Shown here: positions 19,050 to 27,959 of the stretch, one piece after another
Layout: each line of letters opens with the position of its first letter
Position numbering within the stretch: the stretch's first letter is position 1
DNA from: Bacillus pumilus
Lineage (GTDB): Bacteria > Bacillota > Bacilli > Bacillales > Bacillaceae
Length of the DNA: 64,000 nt
Reading direction: 5' to 3'
NCBI RefSeq assembly: GCF_900186955.1
Contig: NZ_LT906438.1
Location: forward strand, 1,302,001-1,366,000
The notes under the pieces: model-generated
Told to the model about the DNA's origin: nothing
Databases searched by the model: none
Seen by the model: the letters and a program-made list of their open reading frames with translations, nothing else
Made by a program: the position numbers and the translations under genes

Positions 19050-19745
19050 ATGAAAAAACCAATTGTATGTTGTGATTTTGATGGAACCATTACGAAAAAT
19101 GATAATATCATTCGCATCATGAAACACTTTGCACCAAGTGAATGGACGAAGCTGAAGGACGATGTTCTCACAAAGGAGATCACCATTCAAGAAGGCGTCG
19201 GGCAGATGTTTCAATTACTGACGAGTGATCAAAAAGAAGCCATTCAATCGTTTATTTTAGAAGATACAGAGATTCGAGAAGGATTCAAGCAATTTGTTGA
19301 TCATGTGAAAAAGGCTGATATTCCCTTCTATGTGCTAAGCGGCGGGATGGACTTTTTTGTTTATCCCATACTCGAGGGCATTGTGGATCGAGACGATATT
19401 TATTGCAATCATGCGTCATTTGGGGAAGAGCATATTCAGATTGAATGGCCGCATGCCTGCGATTCGCAATGTCAAAATGGCTGCGGATGCTGCAAGCCGT
19501 CAATCATTCGAGAGCTGACCTGTGAGAATGACTTCATTATCATGATTGGAGATTCAGTCACCGATGTGGAGGCGGCAAAGCATGCGGATCTCACATTTGC
19601 GCGTGACTACTTGCTAAACGAATGTAAAGAGCTCGGGCTTGTTCATGAAGAGTATGAAACATTTATTGATCTTAAAGCACAATTTGATCAAATAAAGGAA
19701 GTGAAGGAATGGCAGACGCAAAGAGCAAGCGCTGGCAGGAGCTAG
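19050..19745 (+). CDS. mtnX: 2-hydroxy-3-keto-5-methylthiopentenyl-1-phosphate phosphatase MtnX
   Basis: 231-aa HAD-family phosphatase acting after MtnW. Motif I is [12 protein letters not shown] (Asp9 nucleophile, Asp11 acid/base), with the later Ser in [10 protein letters not shown] and motif [14 protein letters not shown] cysteine cluster ([12 protein letters not shown]) near residues 137-148 is characteristic of MtnX. ATG starts immediately after the mtnW stop. Its 3' end overlaps mtnB by 37 bp. Confidence 0.94.
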   Translation: MKKPIVCCDFDGTITKNDNIIRIMKHFAPSEWTKLKDDVLTKEITIQEGVGQMFQLLTSDQKEAIQSFILEDTEIREGFKQFVDHVKKADIPFYVLSGGMDFFVYPILEGIVDRDDIYCNHASFGEEHIQIEWPHACDSQCQNGCGCCKPSIIRELTCENDFIIMIGDSVTDVEAAKHADLTFARDYLLNECKELGLVHEEYETFIDLKAQFDQIKEVKEWQTQRASAGRS

Positions 19746-20347
19746 CAGACGTCAAACGTGAACTGGCACAAAGAGACTGGTTTTATGGAACAAGCGGCAA
19801 TTTATCGATCAAGGTGTCGGATGATCCAATCACGTTTTTGGTGACGGCAAGCGGCAAAGATAAACGAAAAGAAACAGATGAAGACTTTGTTTTAGTAAAT
19901 GCAGCAGGTAAGCCTGTTGATCCGAACGAACCGCTTAGACCATCAGCTGAAACATTGCTTCACAACTACGTGTATGAGCAGACGAATGCAGGCTGCTGTC
20001 TCCATGTTCATACAATCGATAATAATGTGATGTCTGAGCTGTATGGGGATAGGGGCGAGGTTCGTTTCAAAGGAAACGAAATCATCAAAGCGCTTGGTTA
20101 CTGGGAAGAGGATGCAGAAGTGTCGTTACCGATTATTGAAAATCCAGCCCATATCCCGCATCTTGCAGCACAATTTGCAAAGCATCTCACTGAAGAGTCG
20201 GAATCAGGAGCTGTGCTCATTCGAAATCACGGCATCACAGTCTGGGGAAAAACAGCCTCTGAAGCAAAACGAGTATTAGAGGCGTATGAATTTTTGTTTA
20301 GCTACCACTTAAAATTAACGCTTTATCAAAAGCAGCTTGTCACATAA
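19709..20347 (+). CDS. mtnB: Methylthioribulose-1-phosphate dehydratase MtnB
   Basis: 212-aa class II aldolase-fold zinc enzyme dehydrating methylthioribulose-1-phosphate. Zinc ligands His99 and His101 are in LHVHTID, with a third His in RNHGITVWG; the N-terminal YGTSGNLSI binds phosphate. ATG 19709 with gaagtgaagg upstream; it begins inside mtnX in another frame. In pathway order it acts before MtnW although it is encoded after it. Confidence 0.94.
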   Translation: MADAKSKRWQELADVKRELAQRDWFYGTSGNLSIKVSDDPITFLVTASGKDKRKETDEDFVLVNAAGKPVDPNEPLRPSAETLLHNYVYEQTNAGCCLHVHTIDNNVMSELYGDRGEVRFKGNEIIKALGYWEEDAEVSLPIIENPAHIPHLAAQFAKHLTEESESGAVLIRNHGITVWGKTASEAKRVLEAYEFLFSYHLKLTLYQKQLVT

Positions 20348-20363
20348 AAAGGAGGAAAAGCAA

Positions 20364-20894
20364 ATGGCGACGATTTTGATTCATAACGAAGAGAACACAT
20401 TACTTGAAAGCGAGCAAGAGGTGGCAGCCTATTTAGAAAACCAAGGGGTCATTTATGAGCATTGGGATATTGCAAAGCTGCCAAACCGATTATCAGAAAA
20501 GTATGATTTAACAGATGAGGAAAAGGAAGAGATTTTGACTGTTTTCCAAAAGGAAATCGAGAGTATATCTGAAAAACGAGGATACAAAGCGCAGGATGTG
20601 ATTTCATTATCTGACGCCACACCAAACCTAGATGACCTGCTCCAAAATTTTCAGCGTGAGCATCACCATACAGATGACGAAGTACGCTTTATTGTAAGCG
20701 GACATGGAATCTTTGCCATTCAAGGTAAGGATGGCGTCTTTTTTGACGTGAGACTGAATCCAGGCGATTTAATTTCTGTTCCGCCACATATTCGTCACTA
20801 TTTTACACTTCAAGAGGATCGAAAAGTGGTTGCCGTTCGCATATTTGTCACAACTGAGGGCTGGGTGCCAATTTACGAGGAAGAAAAGGTTTAA
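20364..20894 (+). CDS. mtnD: Acireductone dioxygenase MtnD
   Basis: 176-aa cupin dioxygenase converting the acireductone to ketomethylthiobutyrate plus formate (Fe form). Metal ligands are in EHHHTDDEVRF (His100, His102, Glu106) and in PPHIRHYF. ATG 20364 has aaaaggagg upstream; the longer frame from 20337 would overlap mtnB and lacks a site. Last gene of the operon, closed by the terminator at 20900. Confidence 0.94.
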   Translation: MATILIHNEENTLLESEQEVAAYLENQGVIYEHWDIAKLPNRLSEKYDLTDEEKEEILTVFQKEIESISEKRGYKAQDVISLSDATPNLDDLLQNFQREHHHTDDEVRFIVSGHGIFAIQGKDGVFFDVRLNPGDLISVPPHIRHYFTLQEDRKVVAVRIFVTTEGWVPIYEEEKV

Positions 20895-20899
20895 TGACA

Positions 20900-20942
20900 A
20901 AAGCTGATCATTCCGCATGAGGCGGAAGATCAGCTTTTTTTT
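20900..20942 (+). terminator. Terminator after mtnD
   Basis: aaagctgatc-a-ttccgc / gcggaa-gatcagcttt with an eight-T tail. Confidence 0.92.
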
Positions 20943-21109
20943 AGGGAAATAGACATAAAATGAGAAAGAAAATAGTTGATTTTGATCTTCTACATAGGAT
21001 AAAATTCTGTTTAATCCATGTGTCAGTCCTGTCCAAATTTGAAGTTTACCCCCAAATATGATTGGGTAAGAGGTCTTTAGGCTGTAAAAAATTAAATAAA
21101 ATTAGCATA

Positions 21110-21138
21110 TTTAATTTAATTTACAAATAAAGTATAAT
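21110..21138 (+). promoter_or_regulatory. Candidate promoter of spo0E
   Basis: TTTAAT (21110-21115), a 17-base spacer and a perfect TATAAT (21133-21138) in a very AT-rich stretch, the kind of DNA favoured by AbrB. Confidence 0.5.
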
Positions 21139-21195
21139 TTTGGTGTCGGATCATTTTGAGCATAGACAGTCGAATTCATTGCGGGAGCTGAGATC

Positions 21196-21438
21196 ATGAA
21201 TATTTATGTAAGAAAAGAACAATTGCTAATGTCCATTGATGAGAAGAGAAAACAGATGGTAGAAGCTGCTCAAGCAGAAGGCTACACTGGTGAGACGACA
21301 ATTAAATATAGTCAAGAACTGGACAACCTGATGAATGAGTATCAGCATCTCCTTTTTCATGAGAAACAATCTGCCCCCTCCTTTCATGATCTTGTATCTC
21401 AAATGAGTCTTCTATCTGTGAACCGTCCCTCTTATTGA
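21196..21438 (+). CDS. spo0E: Spo0E-type aspartyl-phosphate phosphatase
   Basis: 80-aa protein that dephosphorylates Spo0A~P and delays sporulation. Signature SQELDNLMNEYQHLL (SQELD core) and the preceding helix LLMSIDEKRKQMVEAAQAEG match B. subtilis Spo0E closely. ATG 21196 with gggag eight bases upstream. Location between mtnD and kinD matches the B. subtilis spo0E locus; the eag gene that follows there was not found here. Confidence 0.88.
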   Translation: MNIYVRKEQLLMSIDEKRKQMVEAAQAEGYTGETTIKYSQELDNLMNEYQHLLFHEKQSAPSFHDLVSQMSLLSVNRPSY

Positions 21439-21442
21439 CATG

Positions 21443-21473
21443 AAAAAACCGGTCTTGCCTAAGCAAAACCGGC
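21443..21473 (-). terminator. Terminator of kinD
   Basis: Minus strand: ccggttttgc / gcaagaccgg with a T run (21449-21443). No T run on the plus side. Confidence 0.8.
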
Positions 21474-21485
21474 TGAATGTTTCAG

Positions 21486-22994
21486 CTATGCTGAGTGAGC
21501 AGAAGGAAGCATGATCATGACGGTTGTTCCTTTATTCACTTCGCTCTCGATATCAATTGTTCCGCCATACATCGAAATGATTCGTTTACACACAACAAGC
21601 CCAAGACCTGTCCCTTTTTCCTTCGACGTAATAAAAGGGAGGAAGATATGTTTTAACATTTCTTCTTGTATGCCTTCACCCGTATCTTTCACTTTAATAA
21701 TGACATGTTCTTTTTCAGCCTCAATTAAAATCTTCAAATGACCGCCATTTGGCATCGCTTCTAACGAGTTCTTCGCTACATTTAATACGACTTGTTTAAT
21801 GTGATCCTTTGTGCAATATACCCCAACATCTTGAATCGTATTAATTTGCAAATCAACCTCAACATTATAAAGGTTCGCCTCAGAGAAAACGATCGGCATG
21901 ATCTCACTGACAATTTCTTTGACAGAGTTATTCTGCCATTTTTCTGCCGTTGGTTTCCCTAATACAAGAAACTCACTGACGATTTGATTGATTCGTTTAA
22001 TTTCTTCTTCAATGACAGAAAAATAGAGCTGATCTTCTTCAGAGTGATACTTCTTTTGCAAAAGCTGTATAAATCCACTAATCCCTGTTAATGGGTTGCG
22101 AATTTCGTGTGCCGTACTTGCTGCGAGGGTTCCGATTAATTCAAGCTTTTGCGCTTCATTTTGGTGACGCTCCTGCTGGGTTTGACGCCTTAAAATGACA
22201 TATTGAACAAGTGTGAATAAAATATTTAATAAAATAAAAGCACTGGATAAAGGGATCAGCATAACAGACAGCACTTCACCTGTAGAAGCGCGCTGCGGAT
22301 AGACCTCTAGCTTCCAGCTGTTTTCATCTAAATATGTAGACACGGTGCTGCCATTTTCTGATGCTGGCTGTGGACCACTTGTAAACACGACATGTCCATT
22401 TTGATTCAGCATCTTAAAATGAAGATCAGGGTTCAATACATTCATAATATTTCTTAAATAATCAATTTGAATGGCGGCGACTAGCACATTGGTGACTTCT
22501 TCGTTTTCATCCAGCACAGGCACGCAAATGGAAAGAATCCGCTGTTTTGTAATTCGGCTAACATAGTTATCTGTGATCACCGTCTGCTTGGTCACTTGAA
22601 TGCGCTTAAAGTAATCTCTGAATGATAGGTTGATTTTTTCCTTTAATGGTGTGGTGCTTACTGTTACATTTCCTTTTTTGTCTAGGAGATACAGACCTGA
22701 AAAACGAGGTTCTTGTTTATAGATTTTCTCTAGGATGTTTTTTACTTTTTTCGTCTCAAGAGGCTGGTCAAATCCCATGGCAAGTGAAGTTAATCTCGCT
22801 TCTGTTTCACTAATTAAATAATTCATTTGGTTTTTGTGAATATTTAACATAAGTGTAGCAGTTTGTTTGTTTTTTAAGTCGATTTTTTCCGTTTCTTTTT
22901 CATAGATAAAATAACTAATGATTAGGGTTGGAATCATGACCAAAATAAGGTACAGCCTGATCTTCTTCCAAAACCCTTTCAGTATACTCATCAT
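21486..22994 (-). CDS. kinD: Sporulation sensor histidine kinase KinD
   Basis: 502-aa membrane histidine kinase. Span 1 is at residues 12-29, followed by an extracellular dCache/PAS-like sensor (about 35-235, with YLLDKKGNVTVSTTPLK and DYFKRIQVTKQTVI), then span 2 at 240-262. The kinase core has the H-box LAASTAHEIRNPLTGISGFI, N-box NVAKNSLEAM and G-boxes DTGEGI, GTGLGLVVCKRI. KinD feeds the Spo0A phosphorelay and in B. subtilis links it to biofilm and osmotic signals. Two adjacent ATG codons (22994, 22991); ggag is six bases from the first. Confidence 0.9.
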   Translation of the reverse strand: MMSILKGFWKKIRLYLILVMIPTLIISYFIYEKETEKIDLKNKQTATLMLNIHKNQMNYLISETEARLTSLAMGFDQPLETKKVKNILEKIYKQEPRFSGLYLLDKKGNVTVSTTPLKEKINLSFRDYFKRIQVTKQTVITDNYVSRITKQRILSICVPVLDENEEVTNVLVAAIQIDYLRNIMNVLNPDLHFKMLNQNGHVVFTSGPQPASENGSTVSTYLDENSWKLEVYPQRASTGEVLSVMLIPLSSAFILLNILFTLVQYVILRRQTQQERHQNEAQKLELIGTLAASTAHEIRNPLTGISGFIQLLQKKYHSEEDQLYFSVIEEEIKRINQIVSEFLVLGKPTAEKWQNNSVKEIVSEIMPIVFSEANLYNVEVDLQINTIQDVGVYCTKDHIKQVVLNVAKNSLEAMPNGGHLKILIEAEKEHVIIKVKDTGEGIQEEMLKHIFLPFITSKEKGTGLGLVVCKRIISMYGGTIDIESEVNKGTTVMIMLPSAHSA

Positions 22995-23128
22995 TCATCG
23001 CTCCAACGTATTACCTAATAGACTTATTATAGCATTGAACCTATGTTTATTACGATGACTTGTGTGATTTTTAAAAAATTAGGTGATTCGTTCTGGTCTC
23101 ATTTTCATGCTAAAGATAGATCAAGATG

Positions 23129-23159
23129 TTGACATTTTACTTATTGTTTATTAATGTCA
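23129..23159 (+). promoter_or_regulatory. mhqR promoter with an inverted repeat spanning -35 to -10
   Basis: TTGACA (23129-23134), 17 bases, TAATGT (23152-23157). TGACATT (23130-23136) and AATGTCA (23153-23159) are perfect inverted arms overlapping both elements. Confidence 0.5.
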
Positions 23160-23195
23160 CATTAGTGGGTTGTATTTCATAAAGGATGATAAAAA

Positions 23196-23651
23196 ATGGA
23201 AAATCATAATGTTGAAAAATCTTTGAAATTATTTATTGTATTATCACGTGCCTATCGCTCAATTAATCATCACATGAACAAACATATTGTGAAGCACGGG
23301 CTGAATCCGACTGAATTTGCAGTATTAGAATTGCTGTATCATAAAGGGGATCAGCCGCTTCAGCAAATCGGTGATAAGATTTTACTTGCAAGCGGCAGTA
23401 TCACGTATGTGGTCGATAAATTGGAGAAGAAAGAACTCCTCAGTCGTAAGGCCTGTGCAGAAGACCGCAGGGTCACATTTGCGCATATTACCGAGCAGGG
23501 ACGAGCTTTGCTTGATGATATCTTCCCAGATCATGCGAAAGAAATTCATGAGATGATCAGTGTCCTGAGCGAAGAAGAGAAGGATGCCTGCATTGACATG
23601 CTTAAACATGTGGGACTGCGTGCAAAACATTTATATGATCATAAAGAATAA
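23196..23651 (+). CDS. mhqR: MarR-family repressor MhqR
   Basis: 151-aa winged-helix regulator. The MarR core is clear: PTEFAVLELLYHKGDQPLQQIG, the recognition helix LASGSITYVVDKLEKKELLSR, and the wing ACAEDRRVTFAHITEQG. B. subtilis MhqR represses quinone-detoxifying genes (mhqNOP, mhqED, azoR2) encoded elsewhere. ATG 23196 after ggatgataaaaa. Monocistronic. Position between kinD and motB supports the assignment. Confidence 0.85.
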   Translation: MENHNVEKSLKLFIVLSRAYRSINHHMNKHIVKHGLNPTEFAVLELLYHKGDQPLQQIGDKILLASGSITYVVDKLEKKELLSRKACAEDRRVTFAHITEQGRALLDDIFPDHAKEIHEMISVLSEEEKDACIDMLKHVGLRAKHLYDHKE

Positions 23652-23654
23652 ATA

Positions 23655-23682
23655 AAAAAGGAAGCCGAGAGCTCCCTTTTTT
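23655..23682. terminator. Bidirectional terminator between mhqR and motB
   Basis: aaaaagg-a-agc / gct-c-cctttttt with one mismatch; T runs on both strands. Confidence 0.65.
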
Positions 23683-24445
23683 ATTTTGCTTTTTTCTCAA
23701 TCGGTAAAATAAGTACTTCTACGCGTCGGTTTTTACTTCTGCCTTCTGCTGTGTCATTTGAAGCGATTGGCTTGAATTCACCGAAACCTTTTGTACTAAA
23801 GTTTTCTTGGTTTAAATTGCTGTTCTCAAGAAGAATACTTAAAAAGTTTACAGCACGTATGGCACTTAAATACCAGTTGGATTCAAATTCTGAATTTCTG
23901 ATCGGAACATTATCAGTATGTCCGCTAATGACGATGTCACGAGCGGGGTTAATGACGAGTAGTTTTGAGATTTCCTTTGCTAACGGGACATCTTGAGGGC
24001 GAATAATCGCCCGGCCAGAATCAAAGAAGATACTGTCTTCTATCGTAATGAGCAAACCTTCGTCCGTGAGCTTTGTTTCGAGCTTAGCTCCAAGTTTCTT
24101 ATTGGCAATGAAGGAATCCACTTGCTTTTTGACCTTTGTGAGAACGGCATGATCTCGAGCTTTCGCTTGAGCTTCTTCATCCTCTTCAGCTGCTTTTTTG
24201 GTCTGGTTGCTATTTTCAGTTTCTTCAGTGCTTTGCATGCTGGTTTGATCCATGACACCTGTACCGCCCGTAAAGACGACATTAAAAGACTTGGCCATCT
24301 GTTCATACTTTGCCGCATCAATCGAACTTGATGCAAAAAGCACAATGAAGAGAGCGAGTAGAAGCGTCAGAAGATCGGCATAAGGGATCAGCCAAGATTC
24401 ATCTACATGGTCATCGTGATCATGTTTTTTACGTTTCCTAGCCAT
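23681..24445 (-). CDS. motB: Flagellar stator protein MotB
   Basis: 254-aa stator subunit. The single membrane span (residues 20-40) contains the proton-carrying Asp24 in IPYADLLTLLLALF. A charged linker (residues 75-125) leads to the OmpA-like peptidoglycan-binding domain (FFDSGRAIIRPQDV; VISGHTDNVPI; GRSKNRRVEVLI). ATG 24445 has aaggag upstream and overlaps motA by 8 bp; the longer frame from 24520 lies inside motA and is rejected. Works with MotA to power flagella. Confidence 0.95.
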   Translation of the reverse strand: MARKRKKHDHDDHVDESWLIPYADLLTLLLALFIVLFASSSIDAAKYEQMAKSFNVVFTGGTGVMDQTSMQSTEETENSNQTKKAAEEDEEAQAKARDHAVLTKVKKQVDSFIANKKLGAKLETKLTDEGLLITIEDSIFFDSGRAIIRPQDVPLAKEISKLLVINPARDIVISGHTDNVPIRNSEFESNWYLSAIRAVNFLSILLENSNLNQENFSTKGFGEFKPIASNDTAEGRSKNRRVEVLILPIEKKAK

Positions 24446-25232
24446 TTTGTTTTTCTCCTTCTTCAATGACAAGATTTGCACGTTCTTTCGCTGGTAAGTA
24501 CATGAGAAGTTTTTGTTCAATCACTTTTGGAGATTGACCTTCAAGAACAGAAAGGATCCCTTCGATCATAATTAGACGAAGTTTTACTTCTTCCTTTGAT
24601 TTACGCTTTAGCTTGTTGGCAAATGGATGCCATAACACATACCCAGTAAAAATCCCAAGCAGTGTGGCAACGAAGGCTGCACTGATTGCATGTCCAAGTG
24701 CTTCAATATCTCCCATGTTAGCAAGTGCAGCAATAAGTCCGACAACGGCGCCAAGTACACCAAGCGTCGGAGCGTATGTACCGGCTTGTGTAAAGATTAA
24801 TGCGCCTGACTGATGTCTTTCAGACATGGCGTCAACTTCCTCTGTTAAGACGTCGCGAATAAATTCTGCACTTTGACCGTCAACCGCCATGCTTAAGCCG
24901 TTCTTAAGGAAATCGTCATCTACTTCCTCAATGCTAGCTTCTAATGCTAAAAGACCTTCACGACGCGCAATTTGTGCCCAGTTTGAAAAAAGAGGGATCA
25001 TTTCTTGAATCGTTGGTAGCTTGTTGTCTTTGAAAATTTTGCCGAACAATTTTGGTGTTTTCTTAATTTCACTAGATGGGAATGCGATGACAACAGCTGC
25101 AATCGTCCCAACCACAATGATCAATATAGCCGCTGGGTTGATAAGAGCGGTTAGACTTACACCTTTCAGAACCATACCGACACTCAGTGCAATAAATGCT
25201 AAAATAATACCTATTAACGATGTTTTGTCCAT
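24438..25232 (-). CDS. motA: Flagellar stator protein MotA
   Basis: 264-aa proton-channel stator subunit with four membrane spans (about 4-22, 32-50, 150-172, 181-203). The conserved cytoplasmic loop includes ARREGLLALE and the prolines of spans 3-4 (GTYAPTLGVLGAVVGLI). First gene of motAB, behind a sigma-D promoter. Confidence 0.95.
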   Translation of the reverse strand: MDKTSLIGIILAFIALSVGMVLKGVSLTALINPAAILIIVVGTIAAVVIAFPSSEIKKTPKLFGKIFKDNKLPTIQEMIPLFSNWAQIARREGLLALEASIEEVDDDFLKNGLSMAVDGQSAEFIRDVLTEEVDAMSERHQSGALIFTQAGTYAPTLGVLGAVVGLIAALANMGDIEALGHAISAAFVATLLGIFTGYVLWHPFANKLKRKSKEEVKLRLIMIEGILSVLEGQSPKVIEQKLLMYLPAKERANLVIEEGEKQNG

Positions 25233-25271
25233 TATCTCACCAAATCCTTTAACTATCTTTTTCTATAGTTA

Positions 25272-25298
25272 ATATCGGTGTCTTCTAGAAGGGTTTTA
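25272..25298 (-). promoter_or_regulatory. Sigma-D promoter of motAB
   Basis: Minus strand TAAA (25298-25295), a 15-base spacer, ACCGATAT (25279-25272), one base from the sigma-D consensus TAAA-N15-GCCGATAT. Confidence 0.88.
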
Positions 25299-25363
25299 GT
25301 CTGAATATCAAATTAAGGCAGTTTCTGTGAAGAATTTTTGACGAAAGCGCTTTCTATTACCTT

Positions 25364-25398
25364 AAAAAAGAAACTCCCTCTGATATAAAGGGAGTTTC
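25364..25398 (-). terminator. Terminator downstream of the 29-aa gene and clpE
   Basis: gaaactccct / agggagtttc stem (25370-25379 with 25389-25398). The T run is on the minus strand (25369-25364), so it ends leftward transcripts before the motA promoter. Confidence 0.85.
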
Positions 25399-25401
25399 TT
25401 T

Positions 25402-25491
25402 TTAATTTCTTTGAGCGGTTTCAATTAAAAGCAGCTCTTTTAATTTTTCCTCATACATGATTTTGACAAGATCATAGCTCCAATTCATCAT
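25402..25491 (-). CDS. 29-aa micropeptide gene downstream of clpE
   Basis: Minus-strand frame MMNWSYDLVKIMYEEKLKEL... with stop at 25402-25404, preceded by agaggtggatcac, an excellent ribosome binding site, and followed directly by a terminator. The product is an amphipathic helix. It could be cotranscribed with clpE or have its own promoter in 25492-25606. I do not recognise a family; very short, so confidence is limited. Confidence 0.45.
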   Translation of the reverse strand: MMNWSYDLVKIMYEEKLKELLLIETAQRN

Positions 25492-25606
25492 GTGATCCAC
25501 CTCTTTTTCTTTTATCTTAAAGGAATAGAGGCGGGGGAGCGTCGGCGTGCGGATGGAACTTAGACACCGCAACATGATGGAGTTATAGATCCTTCTTAAG
25601 ATGTAC

Positions 25607-27715
25607 TTATCCTTTTTTTACAACAATTTCGTTATCTTCAACTTCTACAGTAAATCCTGAAAGCTGTTCTTCTTCAAGCAATATTTCCGTCATTTGATCT
25701 TCAACATGCTCTTGAATGGTTCTTCGCAGTGGACGAGCACCAAATGCAGGATGGTATCCAAGTTCTGCAATTTTTTCTTTCGCTTCTTTTGTCACATGGA
25801 CTGTTAAATTTTGCTCTTTTAATTGTTCTGATAGCTCATTGAGCAAAAGATCCACAATCTTCACTAAATCATCTCGATCTAATGAATCAAACTGAATGAT
25901 GCTGTCAAAACGGTTCAAGAATTCTGGCTTGAAATAGGCGCTGAGTGAATCAATGAGTGATTGCTCCTCAATTGCTTCTTCCTGATCAGACTGGAAGCCG
26001 ACTTTGACCGTTTTATCTGTGCTGCCTGCGTTACTTGTCATGATAATGACCGTATCTTTAAAGCTGACGGTTCTACCTTGGCTATCTGTTAATCGGCCAT
26101 CTTCCATGATTTGAAGGAACATGTGCTGCACATCAGGGTGTGCTTTTTCGATTTCATCCAGCAAAATGATGCTGTATGGTTTTCTGCGTACTTTTTCCGT
26201 CAGTTGACCCGCTTCATCATGTCCAACATAACCAGGAGGAGAACCGATGAGCTTAGATACTGAGTGTTTCTCCATGTACTCACTCATATCTAAACGGATG
26301 ATCGCATCTCTCGAACCAAATAATTCTTCAGCTAGTGTTTTTGATAATTCGGTTTTCCCGACACCTGTTGGTCCAACGAATAGGAAGGAGCCAGTTGGTC
26401 TATGTTTCGATTTTAAGCCGGCTCTGCTTCTCTTCACAGCTTTCGCTACCTTTTCAACCGCATGTTCCTGACCGATCACTCGTGCTTTTAAGCGGACGTC
26501 AATTTCTTTCATTTTGGTTTGTTCGTCTGCTTGCAGTTTGCCGACAGGGATGCCTGTTTTTTGTTCCACAATGGCTTGAATGTCTTCTGCTGTGACGACA
26601 TGTTCTTTGTCATTTGTTTTGTTTTGAAGTCTAGCTTCAATGGCCTCTTCTTCATCTCGAAGCTTCGCTGCTTTTTCGTATTGTTCTTCTTTTAAAGCGG
26701 CTTGTTTTTCAGTAGCAATTTCTCTCAGACGATTTGTTAGTTCATCTTCACTTGCTGCATCAATGGAGAGGTTCGCTTTTGAACCTGCTTCATCCATTAA
26801 ATCAATGGCTTTATCCGGTAGATGACGGTCTTGAATATACCGGGAAGATAATTGAACACACGCTTGAATGGCTTCGTCTGAATAGGTGACGCCATGGTAG
26901 CTTTCGTACTTATCTTGAATGCCTTTTAAAATTTCGATCGCTTCAGCTTGTGTTGGCTCATCTACAATGACGGGCTGGAAGCGTCGTTCAAGTGCGGCAT
27001 CTTTTTCAATTTGACGATATTCTTTTAATGTCGTCGCACCTACTAGCTGGAGCTCGCCTCGTGCAAGAGCTGGTTTTAAGATGTTTCCAGCATCCATTGA
27101 CCCTTCGGCAGATCCAGCGCCTACAAGAAGATGGATTTCATCTACAAATAAGATAATATTTTTACGGCTTTGCAGTTCTTTGATTAACTGCTTCATTCTT
27201 TCCTCAAATTGACCACGTATCCCTGTATTCGCTACAAGGGAGGAGACATCTAATAAATAGATTTGTTTGTTCTTTAATTTATTTGGTACATCGCCACTTG
27301 CAATTTTCAATGCAAGTCCTTCAGCGATCGCTGTTTTCCCAACACCTGGTTCACCAATGAGGACAGGATTGTTTTTATTTCTTCTATTTAAAATCTCAAT
27401 GACTCTTGCGACTTCTTCATCACGGCCGATGACTGGATCAATTAAACCAGCATTTGCGCCATCTGTTAAATTGCGGCCAAGTTCATCAAGTAAGCCTTTT
27501 TGCTTTGGCTGCTCTACGTTTTGCGTATGTCCTGCTTGCTCTTGCCCAGAGAAGAATGAGCTTCCTCCGAACAATTGAGGTCCCATTTTCATTTTTGATT
27601 GCTCCATCAAAGAGGTGTAGCAGTCTTCACATAAAACCATTTGGCTCCGGGATGAATTCACTTGCATATTCAGGCGAATAGTTGCTTCATTTACTTGACA
27701 ATGTTGACAACGCAT
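25607..27715 (-). CDS. clpE: ATP-dependent Clp protease ATPase subunit ClpE
   Basis: 702-aa HSP100 unfoldase. It has the ClpE-specific N-terminal zinc finger (Cys3, Cys6, Cys29, Cys32), a first AAA+ module with [13 protein letters not shown], a short UVR/coiled-coil middle (about residues 335-370), and a second AAA+ module with [14 protein letters not shown]. The C-terminal half carries Walker [13 protein letters not shown]. It partners with ClpP during heat stress and destabilises the CtsR repressor. Expression is controlled by three CtsR boxes in its promoter region. Confidence 0.96.
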   Translation of the reverse strand: MRCQHCQVNEATIRLNMQVNSSRSQMVLCEDCYTSLMEQSKMKMGPQLFGGSSFFSGQEQAGHTQNVEQPKQKGLLDELGRNLTDGANAGLIDPVIGRDEEVARVIEILNRRNKNNPVLIGEPGVGKTAIAEGLALKIASGDVPNKLKNKQIYLLDVSSLVANTGIRGQFEERMKQLIKELQSRKNIILFVDEIHLLVGAGSAEGSMDAGNILKPALARGELQLVGATTLKEYRQIEKDAALERRFQPVIVDEPTQAEAIEILKGIQDKYESYHGVTYSDEAIQACVQLSSRYIQDRHLPDKAIDLMDEAGSKANLSIDAASEDELTNRLREIATEKQAALKEEQYEKAAKLRDEEEAIEARLQNKTNDKEHVVTAEDIQAIVEQKTGIPVGKLQADEQTKMKEIDVRLKARVIGQEHAVEKVAKAVKRSRAGLKSKHRPTGSFLFVGPTGVGKTELSKTLAEELFGSRDAIIRLDMSEYMEKHSVSKLIGSPPGYVGHDEAGQLTEKVRRKPYSIILLDEIEKAHPDVQHMFLQIMEDGRLTDSQGRTVSFKDTVIIMTSNAGSTDKTVKVGFQSDQEEAIEEQSLIDSLSAYFKPEFLNRFDSIIQFDSLDRDDLVKIVDLLLNELSEQLKEQNLTVHVTKEAKEKIAELGYHPAFGARPLRRTIQEHVEDQMTEILLEEEQLSGFTVEVEDNEIVVKKG

Positions 27716-27741
27716 TTGCCATGACCTCCTTATGATAAAAG

Positions 27742-27834
27742 TTTGACTTTATTTGACCAATGAATGTTAAAGAAAATGGTCTGTTGTTTGACCATCTTTG
27801 ACTATAGTATACTCTGACCTATTTTGACTTTCAA
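27742..27834 (-). promoter_or_regulatory. clpE promoter with three CtsR operators
   Basis: CtsR heptad repeats (consensus on the minus strand GGTCAAANNNGGTCAAA) occur at 27742-27758, 27787-27803 and, degenerate, at 27813-27829. A sigma-A promoter reads TTGAAA (27834-27829), a 17-base spacer, TATACT (27811-27806). One box covers the spacer, and another lies at the transcription start. Confidence 0.9.
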
Positions 27835-27959
27835 CTGTTTTGCTCAAAGGCGGGTGAAAATCCTTTTTTGCATTTAATCATGGTTTGTCCTTCTTTTCAA
27901 GGAACTTGTCTCATAGGATAAAAAAAGACAATCGAAAGTGATGGGTGCGGAGGGGTCAC

